Shown here: piece by piece, positions 1 through 9,700 of the stretch | Numbering within the stretch: the first letter of the stretch is position 1 | Layout of the letters: each line of letters opens with the position of its first letter | NCBI GenBank assembly: GCA_964516605.1 | Contig: CAZFAA010000010.1 | Span: forward strand, 1-42,185 | Source: GCA-2732805 sp964516605 | GTDB lineage: Bacteria; Pseudomonadota; Gammaproteobacteria; Coxiellales; Coxiellaceae | Length of the DNA: 42,185 nucleotides | Direction: 5' to 3' | Translations under genes and position numbers: made by a program | Notes under the pieces: model-generated | What the model saw: only the letters and a program-made list of their open reading frames with translations | Told to the model about the DNA's origin: nothing | Database searches by the model: none

Positions 1-70
1 AAATTAATCTTCCCCTAAATTAACGGACACCGATTTGTTAAAATCTATGAAGCAACAAAGAGGTGATCAA

Positions 71-373
71 ATGAAAAGCAAGCAAAGAACCTACACAAAA
101 GAATTTAGGCAAGAAGCGATACAATTTGCCTTAAATTCACCTTCTATTTTAAAAGCTGCTCAAGATCTAGGGATACCAGAAGCGACACTGCATACCTGGG
201 TCCAAAAAGCCAAGCGCAGCGGCGAATCGATTGATACCACCACTAATCAACCCGTCAATGTGTGTGAAGTAATCAAAGAGAATCAACGTCTAAAAAAAGA
301 ATTGACGCGTCTTGAACAGGAGAAAGCCATCTTAAAAAAGGCGGCGACCTACTTCGCCAAGGAGCTCGGGTAA
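71..373 (+). CDS. IS3-family transposase OrfA
   Basis: The 100-residue product is the DNA-binding subunit of an IS3-type transposase. It has a helix-turn-helix (KAAQDLGIPEATLHTWVQKA, about residues 30-50) and a C-terminal leucine-zipper-like stretch (ENQRLKKELTRLEQEKAIL). The ATG at 71 is preferred over the upstream ATG at 35 because AGAGGTG lies about six bases before it and the protein then begins MKSKQRTYTKEF, as family members do. The heptamer AAAAAAG at 334-340 sits in the correct phase (A AAA AAG) for programmed -1 frameshifting into orfB. The reading frame looks intact. Confidence 0.85.
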   Translation: MKSKQRTYTKEFRQEAIQFALNSPSILKAAQDLGIPEATLHTWVQKAKRSGESIDTTTNQPVNVCEVIKENQRLKKELTRLEQEKAILKKAATYFAKELG

Positions 374-603
374 AGTACGGTTTTATTAAAGAGCATTCAC
401 AGGAATTTGCAGTGAGCTTACTATGTTGTGTACTGGAGGTTAGCAGCAGTGGTTATTATGACTGGCTGTCTCGAGCAGCGAGCAAACAAGCAGAAGCAAA
501 TAAAATTCTAGACGAAAAAATTAAGGATATTTACATGAAAAACAAGCAACGTTATGGGTCGCCACGGATAACCCGTGCTGCTTCCTTGCAACGCGTATGG
601 TGA
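334..603 (+). pseudogene. IS3-family transposase OrfB, 5' remnant
   Basis: Read in the -1 frame after the slippery site, the product contains the N-terminal part of an IS3 OrfB: a helical region with SSSGYYDWLSR and the conserved RYGSPRI that ends the HTH_21-like segment. It then reaches unrelated residues and a stop. The whole rve integrase core with the D, D and E residues is missing; full-length OrfB is usually about 270-300 residues. The break therefore lies close to 575-600. No independent ribosome binding site is evident, so expression would depend on frameshifting from orfA. Confidence 0.75.
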
Positions 604-953
604 CGCCTAATGCTCAGACAGCTTGGTTGAATAATCTTTTTCAGTTTGCTTGACTCGATAAATACGTACAATTTGATCAATCACTTTTTCTTGTACAGCT
701 GTAAACACTTAGTCTGTTGGGAGTGTTGCATGGCTAGTGTGTGTTAGTTCAAAACTGCTTTTTTTTAAAGGGTGTTATGGCGGTGACGAATAGTAATTGA
801 GCGTTCATTGAGTTCATGCTTTGAGTGTGAAAGAGCGATGATACTACAATATATTTTGATTGCCTTGCAAAAAAGTAGACTCCTTGCTGGTTTGTGCATA
901 CAATTCTCAAAAATATTATTTAATAAAAGTCAGATAAAGTGGGGGGTAAAAGA
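604..953. other. Intergenic region with possible gene remnant
   Basis: No convincing gene lies in these 350 bases. On the minus strand 708 to 607 is a 33-codon open frame (starting at a GTG and ending ...KDYSTKLSEH) with a protein-like composition. It could be the C-terminal scrap of a gene broken when the IS arrived, but this is weak. The remainder is AT-rich with several stops in every frame. Confidence 0.3.
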
Positions 954-1274
954 GTGAAAGAAGAATTAGTTCAAGTTCATAAGAGAGTAGGCTCCACCAA
1001 AAAATTCGTGCCTCCTAGGCTACAAAAAATTGCTTCAAAAAATCCCGATAGACAGGTTATGGCCGGAGCAGCAGAAGGGGGGCTCGAATTGCCACCGACT
1101 GTCGAGTATGATTTCGTTGACACTCCAGAGCATGTCTCTGATCGGGAAGGTACTGCATCTTATATTATGTATCACGACGACAAGTTGGGGCAAAAACGTA
1201 GTCATGCCTACTGTCTTTTTAGACAAAAAACACCATGTCCGAATCAGCAGATAGGGCGTGCGTTAGTGCGTTAA
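954..1274 (+). CDS. Hypothetical protein, 106 aa
   Basis: I do not recognise this protein. The GTG at 954 is chosen over the in-frame GTG at 939 because GGGGGG (941-946) lies seven bases upstream, a strong Shine-Dalgarno of the type seen before other genes here. The N-terminus is basic (KEELVQVHKRVGSTKKF), the middle acidic, and the C-terminus basic with two cysteines. There is no signal peptide or membrane segment. It lies between the IS remnant and the 1605-residue gene on the same strand and could be a short effector-like gene or a fragment of a larger one. Confidence 0.45.
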   Translation: MKEELVQVHKRVGSTKKFVPPRLQKIASKNPDRQVMAGAAEGGLELPPTVEYDFVDTPEHVSDREGTASYIMYHDDKLGQKRSHAYCLFRQKTPCPNQQIGRALVR

Positions 1275-1380
1275 GCCAACTAACTCAAGATTTTTGATAT
1301 CAATAACCGGTATTTTGCTTGTTATCATACAAATCTCGAAAATAGAATTAAGTTTGAATTAAAATGGGGAAGGTAGTGTC

Positions 1381-4300
1381 ATGCCGGGTAGAAAACCTAA
1401 AACAGCACCTAAAACAGCACATAAACATTCATTTGGAAGCTCTAAACGATTCGATCAATATAAAGATTCTTCACTACTTAAAATGGTCAGCGATTTTGTT
1501 CAAACCCCCGCAAAAGATATTCCCGAATGTTTAAAAGATAAGTTAGAAAACGCACAACCTTTAGCGCTGTCTGTGTGCATTGAGGAGAGAATGGGTGACA
1601 TCACTTTGATGGAGCGAGTGATTGACGTCCCTCATAGAGAGTTTGTGCTCTTTTTTCTTGGTGTTATTCAAAAATATGTAGAAAATTTTCCGGCTGGAGC
1701 GGTGAAGATCCATCTTGCGAAACCGGTTGAGGCTTTGAATAAATTAAATGAGTTGGGGCTTCAAGACAACGTCGTATTCTTGGGGCGTTGTGTTGATTTT
1801 AGTAAGATTAATCTTTCCGATTTACCAGTGAATTGTTTGCGTGCTTACGTTAGTGCGGCACCAGCTGGGTCGATTCTTTGTACGGATTCACTTTTTAGTA
1901 GATTATTTGACGGGCATATCGATTCCACAACGGTGTTTAAGTTACTACTTGCCGCTGTGCGCCAAAATTGGGAAGAAACAGTATTATCTACGATTTATAA
2001 TAAGTTTGAACCTTATTATCAAGATCCCAATGTATCGCAGGCAGCATTCGTAGATTTTTTAACTCATTTTGATGATATGCAGTTAGTGGGCACTTTTTTG
2101 CATAGGTATTTTGAAGGGTTTTTTCCCGTGCAATTACAAGATATCAAGCCATTGCTTTGTTGTGTGGCACGCGTTGGTGATCCTGCTTTATATACAAAAC
2201 TCCTAAGCCGCATATCTCTTGCGGACTTGTGTAAAGAAATACATCAAGAAATTCTTACTTTTTTTAATCCGATGCATACCACATCGGTTGCTTGTCTTTC
2301 ACAGTGGGTGAAGTTATTGCATTGGCTTTTAAGTTGCCGCCCTGGGGAATTCTTTTTTTTAGTGGAGCTGAGTCAGTTTGTTATTTTTATTCCTGATGAT
2401 AATGAGCTAGATGCTCCGAATATTGCTCATGTGATTACCGATTTGCTTTTGGTTTATACGGCTTGCATACCCTCTCGTTATTTTTACCCATCATGTTTGA
2501 GTGAGATTATAGATCAATTAAAAGATATGCCTTGTAACGGGCCTATAGCGAGACAGTATGTTCCTATTATTAATGAGCCATTAAAGTGGGCAATTGATAA
2601 AGCTATTTTATCAGGTGCTATGGATTTGAGCTCTGTTGTAGAGATATTTTTTACTCAGGGTCGTTGGACAGAGGCATTTGAGTTTTTAGATAAAAATCAG
2701 TGTGGTTATATTCCATCACATGTGATGCGGCATGTATTGAAATTAATTAGGGCATGGAATAGCAAAGAGATAGCCGAGCAAGAGTATCAATATTTGCGAT
2801 TTTTTTTGATGAGAGGATTGCCTGACTGTGCTCCTGACCAACTGGATATCGATACGCTTAAAATGGTGTTGGAATGCTACAAAAAATTAGCAGATAATGA
2901 TGCTGCTGCTAATCGTATCGATGAAAGACGCTATTTCAATCGCGCTGCGATATTATCTCTCGCTCAGTGGTATGCTAAAAAGAATAATTCACGTTTTAAG
3001 CCTATTTTTAACGCTTTTGAATTAGAAAAACCGAGGAAAGTACTTTTTGACTGGCTTCAAAACGCTGTCAATGATGCTTATCCTATATTGCCCCTGCCAA
3101 TTGGATTGGCAATTGATTCAGGAAATTACAGTGCTTCACTTTTTTGCAAATTTAATATAGAGCAAGTTGAAAAAGTAATTGATGAAGAATTGGGGAAAGG
3201 TAATCCTGTTGGATATCAATTATTTGCTGATTTTTTAAAAGCGGTTTCAGCCCGTTTTCTTGAACTGAGCTCCAAGGAGCAGGCATATGGGCAAAGTATG
3301 TTTGCGACACACGCTGGTGAGCTTTACAAAAAAATTGTTGGTCGCCTGGCTGATGGAACAGACTTGTTGAATAGGCGCTTTTGGAATCTTATGCGCATTT
3401 TCAATCCAAATTTTCCGCCTATCTCGGAGCTTATCTCGGAGCTTATCTCGGAGCTTATCTCGGAGCTTATCTCGGAGCTTATCCCGGAGCTTATCCCGGA
3501 GCTTATCCCGGAAAATAGATTATACAATGCTTGTGGTAAAGGAAAATCCGATCCAAAAGAGAGTAAATTTGCCAAACCTTTAGCACTTGCTTTATTAAGA
3601 CCGATTAAGTTACCTAGACAAGCAGGCTATGGCTTTTTCTTAAGCTCTATGATTGATTGTCTTTTGGAGCAACTTATTTTACCTAAGCCGCATCATTCTA
3701 AATGGGACTACTTATCAAATAATACTACAGCCAATTTATTACAGGCTTTAAACGCTTTGTTTGAGCTAGGGGTTGGTGATTATCTATCTGCTAGCCATCG
3801 TCTTTTTTTAGTTTCTTATAGGAATTTGATATTCGATCGATTGAATGCAGAAGGCGAACCAGAAGATTTGACGGGTCTTATCGATAATTCGAAACGTATT
3901 CTGGATGGGTTAATTTTATCGATAGATGAAAGGGATAATTCTTTAACGGCAGCATCCCTGCATTTTGCCAATTATTTTTTCAACTTAATCTCACATTATC
4001 CAACCAAAGAATTGTTACTTATTTTAAATAGAAATCTTAAATCTTCTTTAGAAATCCCTGATGATGAGCAAAGCGCTGACCGTATATCAAAGTATAGCTA
4101 TTGTTCTGACTATTGCGCTCGACTGAATACGGCTGAGGAAACGACAGCAGCACTTCGTGCCATTTTAAATCGTAATCAGGAAGTAGGATTTTTATCTGAA
4201 TTGGATTTATTGATGTTGTTGGCTTTGTTAGAGCACAATCCAGATTTGATTGATGGCGATCAAACTATCCCGCTTTATTATTTAACACATACTTTGTTTC

Positions 4301-6198
4301 ATTTAAGCGTGGTGATATCACCAAATTTGATGCATAAGCTGGTTACTTATTTAATGACGCAGCAAAAAGAATTACCTGAAATTTTATTGCAAGGTGCTTT
4401 TGAGAATGTTTTACGAGACTCGCTTCAATATATGACGTTGCCTATGCTGCGCGATATGTGTAATTTAATTTCTGCCATATTATTTGATTCCACACAAAAA
4501 GAGACGGCTGATTTATTGAAAGCCCTATTAAATCCAATATTGATTAACATAGGTAAGCAAATGGTCGAGTCTGGGTTAAATATTTTTGATTTTCTTTTTC
4601 AAGAAGAAGCAATTCCATTTCAAACACTGTTTGTTTTAATCGGAACACCGGACATAGTCTTGAATTTTTTTGATAAACGACACCTTGTGCCGTTGTGTTG
4701 TGAAGCTATAAGATATAGGGATCAAAATCCATTTGGCTTGAAATTGACTGTGGAAATTTACCGTGAGAAGAAAGTTGACATCCAGCTAACCGACGAGCAG
4801 AAAGTTGTTTTAACAGATTGGTTTGAACACTTGCTTACGCTAAGCTTAGTGATGCACGATCAGTTGCGGCAGTATAAATTTGTGCTTGATCTTGCACATG
4901 AATTTTCATTGTTGCGGGGTGTGTTAGAAAAGAAACCCCGATCTATTGATGATTATATTAAGATGTGGTTATTCTTGAAGCCAGGGTCTAAAGCAGGGCG
5001 GCAATCATTGGAGGGTATGATCAACGCAAGATGTGCCGGCTTGGCTAAGCAATATTTAATTGATTGCTTGTCAGGTTATAAAAATAAAGAACTTAAACAA
5101 TTATCTGATGTGACTGAATTATGTGATGCAGCCAAAGCAGTTCTAGATAACAAGGCGGCGACGCAGAAGGGAGCAGCGGGTGTCATAGAGGGAGAAGCGG
5201 GTGTCATAGAGGGAGAAGCGGGTGTAGATACAGTTGTAGATACAGTAAGACCAAAGGCAGAAAACAAAAGTTGCCATGAAGCACGTGATCTGACAACAAG
5301 ACCCGTCCTACCAAGAGTACAAGGTACGCAGTCGTCACCACCTACTGATAAGGCGGCGCACACGCACACGGACTCCGGTAGGGACTGGATTTCAGTTAAA
5401 AAACGAGATCCAAAACCGGCTTCAACAGCGGCAGCTAGGGGTAGGGGAAGGGGGCGCGCACGGGGAGCACGCCGGATACACCACCCACCAGAAGACACAA
5501 ACCGATCTCGAACAGCTGCTGCTTCAGCAGCGCCAGGGTCTGGCAGTAAGGCATCATCAAATCTAGAAAACTTAGGACCTATTATGTTTAGTACAGCGAA
5601 AGTACAACCTCCTCTTCAAGCTGAAAAACGATTAGAAGAACAACGAGAGTCATTACCCTCATTATTGACTAAAGAGCTTCTACGAGCAGATCAAAATTCT
5701 TCACCAGAGCCTAGTGCTGATTTTAGTAACAGTAGATTCTCACGATTTTGGAATCCCGCTCCAGCTCTTGTTGCTTTTTCAGTTGGCATCGTCATCAGAG
5801 AAATTATTAGTGACGAGGCAAGCATGAAGGCTGTTTTCGATTTCGCTGATCCAGATAGTAAAATTTTACGTGTGTGGGACAATGCAGAGCTTGCTCCCTC
5901 TAGTTTTTGTTTGAAAATAACTAGCAGCACGATCCAGCTTATGATAAACACAGTGACATTACTTAAATGCTCTGGTGTTGAGTGGATTTTAGCTCCAACA
6001 CGGAATGCACAGATTCCTGTTGTATTGTGCATGCAAGACCCAGGCCCACAGTTGTTGCAACCTCAGGTACGGCTTGTGACAAGCATTAACGGTGGTGTTG
6101 TTGAGTCGCCAGTCATAAAGTTAGAGGGCGTTCATCCAGAGGGTTATGATTCAGAAACCACTCAAGATTATTTCAAGGCTTGGAGTAATAAAATCTAA
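1381..6198 (+). CDS. Giant helical protein of unknown function, 1605 aa
   Basis: I do not recognise a family for this protein. It starts at ATG 1381 behind GGGGAAGG. The first ~30 residues are basic and low in hydrophobics, so there is no signal peptide. Residues ~30-1250 look almost wholly alpha-helical and leucine-rich, like a helical-repeat solenoid, interrupted at residues ~681-711 by tandem ISEL/IPEL tetrapeptides. Residues ~1265-1460 are low complexity: tandem GVIEGEA copies, then an Arg-Gly-rich stretch (RGRGRGRARGARR). A ~150-residue predicted beta-rich C-terminal domain follows and may be shared with the 1667-residue protein at 27829. Size, domain style and neighbours suggest a host-directed protein; this is inference. 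It is followed by a strong terminator at 6308. Confidence 0.75.
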   Translation: MPGRKPKTAPKTAHKHSFGSSKRFDQYKDSSLLKMVSDFVQTPAKDIPECLKDKLENAQPLALSVCIEERMGDITLMERVIDVPHREFVLFFLGVIQKYVENFPAGAVKIHLAKPVEALNKLNELGLQDNVVFLGRCVDFSKINLSDLPVNCLRAYVSAAPAGSILCTDSLFSRLFDGHIDSTTVFKLLLAAVRQNWEETVLSTIYNKFEPYYQDPNVSQAAFVDFLTHFDDMQLVGTFLHRYFEGFFPVQLQDIKPLLCCVARVGDPALYTKLLSRISLADLCKEIHQEILTFFNPMHTTSVACLSQWVKLLHWLLSCRPGEFFFLVELSQFVIFIPDDNELDAPNIAHVITDLLLVYTACIPSRYFYPSCLSEIIDQLKDMPCNGPIARQYVPIINEPLKWAIDKAILSGAMDLSSVVEIFFTQGRWTEAFEFLDKNQCGYIPSHVMRHVLKLIRAWNSKEIAEQEYQYLRFFLMRGLPDCAPDQLDIDTLKMVLECYKKLADNDAAANRIDERRYFNRAAILSLAQWYAKKNNSRFKPIFNAFELEKPRKVLFDWLQNAVNDAYPILPLPIGLAIDSGNYSASLFCKFNIEQVEKVIDEELGKGNPVGYQLFADFLKAVSARFLELSSKEQAYGQSMFATHAGELYKKIVGRLADGTDLLNRRFWNLMRIFNPNFPPISELISELISELISELISELIPELIPELIPENRLYNACGKGKSDPKESKFAKPLALALLRPIKLPRQAGYGFFLSSMIDCLLEQLILPKPHHSKWDYLSNNTTANLLQALNALFELGVGDYLSASHRLFLVSYRNLIFDRLNAEGEPEDLTGLIDNSKRILDGLILSIDERDNSLTAASLHFANYFFNLISHYPTKELLLILNRNLKSSLEIPDDEQSADRISKYSYCSDYCARLNTAEETTAALRAILNRNQEVGFLSELDLLMLLALLEHNPDLIDGDQTIPLYYLTHTLFHLSVVISPNLMHKLVTYLMTQQKELPEILLQGAFENVLRDSLQYMTLPMLRDMCNLISAILFDSTQKETADLLKALLNPILINIGKQMVESGLNIFDFLFQEEAIPFQTLFVLIGTPDIVLNFFDKRHLVPLCCEAIRYRDQNPFGLKLTVEIYREKKVDIQLTDEQKVVLTDWFEHLLTLSLVMHDQLRQYKFVLDLAHEFSLLRGVLEKKPRSIDDYIKMWLFLKPGSKAGRQSLEGMINARCAGLAKQYLIDCLSGYKNKELKQLSDVTELCDAAKAVLDNKAATQKGAAGVIEGEAGVIEGEAGVDTVVDTVRPKAENKSCHEARDLTTRPVLPRVQGTQSSPPTDKAAHTHTDSGRDWISVKKRDPKPASTAAARGRGRGRARGARRIHHPPEDTNRSRTAAASAAPGSGSKASSNLENLGPIMFSTAKVQPPLQAEKRLEEQRESLPSLLTKELLRADQNSSPEPSADFSNSRFSRFWNPAPALVAFSVGIVIREIISDEASMKAVFDFADPDSKILRVWDNAELAPSSFCLKITSSTIQLMINTVTLLKCSGVEWILAPTRNAQIPVVLCMQDPGPQLLQPQVRLVTSINGGVVESPVIKLEGVHPEGYDSETTQDYFKAWSNKI
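3421..3513 (+). repeat. 12-bp tandem repeat inside the 1605-aa gene
   Basis: ATCTCGGAGCTT occurs five times in a row (3421-3480), then ATCCCGGAGCTT twice, then a partial unit. It keeps the frame and encodes ISEL x5, IPEL x2. The split into two homogeneous variants indicates recent expansion by slippage. Confidence 0.95.
5178..5225 (+). repeat. 21-bp tandem repeat in the 1605-aa gene
   Basis: Two identical 21-bp units (5178-5198 and 5199-5219) begin GGGTGTCATAGAGG and are followed by a partial third. Each encodes GVIEGEA. The unit keeps the frame and lies at the start of the low-complexity linker. Confidence 0.9.
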
Positions 6199-6307
6199 AT
6201 TAAAAAGGATCAAACTCACAAGGGAGCGTGAACGTTGACCGGTTGAAAAATCGAGCGCGCACTGGCGTATAGGGGTTATCTAGTGACGCGTAGCAACACA
6301 AAAAAAT

Positions 6308-6345
6308 ACAAATCGCCGTAAACGACACGGCGATTTGTGTTTTTT
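6308..6345 (+). terminator. Rho-independent terminator after the 1605-aa gene
   Basis: A perfect 12-bp stem, ACAAATCGCCGT (6308-6319) with ACGGCGATTTGT (6327-6338), closes a 7-base loop and is followed by GTGTTTTTT. It lies about 110 bp after the stop codon of the upstream gene. The stem flanks are A-rich on the left and T-rich on the right, so it could work on both strands. Confidence 0.88.
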
Positions 6346-6422
6346 AATTGATTGAAAAAGGGTGTTAATTTTGAGAATCGCCTTAGTTGACACTTTTGCT
6401 GCACAGATCTTGAAACTTAAGT

Positions 6423-6451
6423 TTGACACAGTTCAGCTTACTTATTATTAT
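6423..6451 (+). promoter_or_regulatory. Near-consensus sigma-70 promoter
   Basis: TTGACA (6423-6428, full consensus), a 17-bp spacer and TATTAT (6446-6451, 5 of 6) are followed by a GC-rich GCCCGG discriminator, as is typical of stable-RNA promoters under stringent control. A perfect 12-bp palindrome, AAACTTAAGTTT (6413-6424), abuts and overlaps the -35 box and could be an operator. Downstream lie the tRNA-like sequence and the SET-domain gene. Confidence 0.6.
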
Positions 6452-6593
6452 GCCCGGTATTGTAGCGCTGATGTTGAAATCAGCAACTGCTCAGTGCATT
6501 CAAAATGGCCCGCAAATAGTCAAATTCGCAAGAGAGCGTGAACGGTTACAATTATTTAAATTATTTTGAGCATATAGCCTCACATCATAACAA

Positions 6594-6671
6594 GCTCCGT
6601 TCCGTCTGGAGGTCTAGGGGCGCCGCCCTCTCACGGCGGCAATATGGGTTCAAATCCCGTAGCGAGCACCA
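6594..6671 (+). tRNA. Degenerate tRNA-Glu(CTC)-like sequence
   Basis: The anticodon arm is intact: CCGCC (6623-6627), loop CTCTCAC with anticodon CTC, and GGCGG (6635-6639), as in tRNA-Glu. The D arm follows the Glu layout (GTCT ... GGC). The T arm is ATGGG-TTCAAAT-CCCGT, and the 3' end AGCGAGC-A-CCA includes an encoded CCA. The acceptor stem is faulty: the 5' side reads GCTCCGTT where GCTCGCT is needed, so about two pairs are lost or one base is inserted, and U8 and the usual discriminator G73 are absent. It may be a tRNA pseudogene or an integration-scarred tRNA rather than a working one. Confidence 0.5.
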
Positions 6672-6781
6672 ATTGATCTCACCTACCTTGGAATATTTTC
6701 CAAAGGCAAGTTTGATTGACCAACAATGAGAGGCTACTGATTGCAAGTATTAATTCATGAAAATTGGGGGATGTTTATATC

Positions 6782-9700
6782 ATGAGACGAGCTACACTAG
6801 CAGGTGCAGATTTAACAGCGCAAGATCAAGAGTTAGCTGATCGCATATCGCAATTACCCCCTCAAGTGTTCAAACCAGACACACTAGAGTTCGTCTTATC
6901 AAATCTCGCTCAGCCTGAGGATTGGATTTTTTCAGAAGAACTCCAAAGCTATGTTCGTAGCTATGATCACTCCAGCATTGCTGAACGATGCAAAGTTTTG
7001 ATGAAAACCCTGAATAGGCATCTGCGTACATTTGGCACGGTTACTCATAGCAGTCTGGATGACGGAAGGGTACAAGTCATATTTAGCCCTGAAGCCTATA
7101 ATATAGTGATGTTATTTAGACAGTATTATAAAACAAAAATTGACTATTCCTATTTAGCACCTGTTGATATAACTTTCACTGATGGCACAATAGAGAAAGT
7201 CTTGGTTGCACCCATCCTCCGTGAAGATATTTCTGCTAGGGATGGTGATGAAGATATTTCTGATAGGGATGGTGATGAAGATATTTCTGATAGGATGCGT
7301 GATGCTAAATATGTAAGAAATACCGTTAAACAGCTGAATGGACGAATACACACTCTGCCAAATACAGAGCCTGGAAAAAAAAGACAAGAGTTTTCTAATC
7401 TTTTTTGCGGCGTCGTAAACACTACAGATGAATATCCTAATTTCGTAGGCGCTGTTGTTGTCCGTGAATTTAACCAAGAACAATACGTGCAATGGTGTAA
7501 AGCAAGAGAAGCAATTGGTAAAATTAGAAGCTCAGACCGTCAAAAAAACGTCGAGCAACGTGTAGCGACGCTTCAAGCACAATCTGCATTAAATTTTCAT
7601 ACATTATTGGGCGCTGCTCTACTTCCAATACGTCACAAAGGAGGGGATAGGGATGGGAGTGTCTTATCTCGCCTTATCACTATGGAATTTCAACAAACAG
7701 ACGGGGATCCACATCACTTTCACACGAAACCAGTTGAGGGTGAGTATGATGAAGCATGTGAAAACGTCAAGAGGATGCTTGAGTGTTTAAGGTGGCATAG
7801 CCACAACCCTGCTTATCCAGTCACGGCAAAATTCCGCATAAAGAACGGACAACCTTGCATATCAATGAGCCAGCATTCTTATCAAAACTGGCAGAAAATA
7901 CGCGAGATATTGAAGCGTGCAGCAAAAAGAAATTATGGAGGGGGTCTGCCTTTTTCTAAATTGGACCCCACACTAGGCGGTAAGAGCATTAATAGTGGAA
8001 TCTATGTTCACGTCACAACAAATCCCAAAAAAGCAAGAGAAAGAATGGCTCTGTTAAATGAACAGTGCAAGGAACTGGGTATGAAGTTCCCATTTTCTAT
8101 AATGGATAGCATCATTTATGCAGAAGAGAAGGTTTTTAAAGAATTTGATGCGAAAAGAGCAAGCACAAAAAAACGCAAATCTCAGCTCGTTGAGAAAGTC
8201 CAACAAGATCTCAATAATGAGCTTGTTGCTACGCTAGCTAAAAACGGCGTCTGTTGTTTACCCTTACCCTGCACAGCTGAGCTGGTCAATCGCACATGGG
8301 AAAAAATTCAAAAAACCATTCATCTAAGTATGCGCTCAGTCATCGCAGCAGCCTATTCTACTTTAGCTAAATTCCAAGAGATAGAAGAAAAGGCAGATGA
8401 GCGATCCAAAAAAGCACTTAAAACAACAGCGCGCCAACAGTTCAGAAATTCGTGTTTTAGTGGCTCTGCTAATGAAAGAGATTTTAAGCAAACTATTTCG
8501 GAGTTGATTAACGCTTTAAAAAAAAATTACGGTATGAGCTTACATCAAATTTTTAGTAATCTGTATATCATTAATTCCTCATCCGGAAACTTATTTGATT
8601 ATTCAATCAGAGAAGAAAATGGGTTTTTGAGTCTAGTGTGTGAAACAAAAGGGGGCAGTTGTGCGACTCTTTATAGAGAAGATTCAACAGGCACTTCAAT
8701 CTCAGTCTACAACTTACCAGACAATAAAATTAATCGAAAAGATTCTCGTGCCATACACAATAGTTTTTATAAAAATCATTTTAAAAAAATATTTGAAGCA
8801 ATTAATATCGATAGCACTATTTACCTGGCCAGATTACTCTTTGAAGCTACCACCTACACCTGCCAGGGAAAAATAAACAGCCACTCAGAAAATCCTAGCG
8901 ACATACCAATGGATGAAGAGGGGGATGAAGACGCTCCTCTGGAGCACGAACAAGCTGAAGCTGCTACATTCATGGATCAAAGTGCTGATGAAGACGATGC
9001 AGAAAGTCGCTCTCGCAAACGCAAAAGAAACGAAGACGATGACGATGACCTGGATAATCGTCACCAGCATAAAAAGCGTATAAGAAGAAAAATACCCCTC
9101 CAGCGCAGTGAAGCTCTCGTTGCAGAAAGCAGGCTAGACATATATTTGGACGCCATGAGGAACCGGGAAAGAATGGTCATTGGCGACAGCTGTATTGAGG
9201 CAAAAGGCCCGGATGGTCGGTATAGAAAAGTTGCTCAAAAAGGAGCCTTTATCGTACACGACGGAAAAGAAGAAACACCACAAGTGGTAGGGAAGGGGGA
9301 TGTGTTAGCTATTTATGGTGGGATCATTTGTTCACGCGCCGAAAAAGATGAGAGGGGGATACCAGACGGTCTCGTTGTTAATCTCGGTAATTCCTTTGCC
9401 GGAGGCGGACGTGTTATAGCAGAAGACGAAAAAAATTCGGTAGCATTAGCTATGCGCGTTAACCACTCTTCTAATCCCAACACAGAGATGAAAATTATAT
9501 GTGGCGCTGACGGTTTAGAAATCGGTGTCATGCTTGTAGCAAAAAGAAAGTTAATAATCCCCCCTGGGCGAGCGGTGGAACTCACAGTGAACTATGGCAA
9601 TCGCGCTGCACAATTTGTGCATAATATTGAGTCGGGTGGCATTTATACAGAGTCTGTGGACTTGTCAACAATAACTAATATTGAATATAAGCCCGAGGGC

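Larger units (their letters stand above)
1..603 (+). mobile_element. Truncated IS3-family insertion sequence
   Basis: An IS3-type orfA is followed by an orfB in the -1 frame, which is the standard IS3 layout. The -1 frame stays open from the slippery heptamer AAAAAAG at 334-340 to the stop at 601-603, so an OrfAB fusion could still be made. It lacks the catalytic DDE integrase domain. The left inverted repeat is not clearly visible and may lie outside the window. The right end is missing because similarity to OrfB stops near 575. The element should be immobile by itself. Confidence 0.8.
6210..6544 (+). repeat. 25-bp imperfect direct repeat pair
   Basis: Copies lie at 6210-6234 and 6520-6544 and share the core GAGCGTGAACG; 22 of 25 positions agree. 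The spacing is 310 bp. They bracket the terminator and the promoter, and the second copy lies about 50 bp before the tRNA-like sequence. They could be attachment-site-like remnants, regulatory sites or duplication debris. Confidence 0.7.

Noticed and set aside
5076..5498. A 140-codon minus-strand open frame opposite the 1605-residue gene
   Set aside because: It lies over the low-complexity linker, has no ribosome site and is explained by the plus-strand coding frame.
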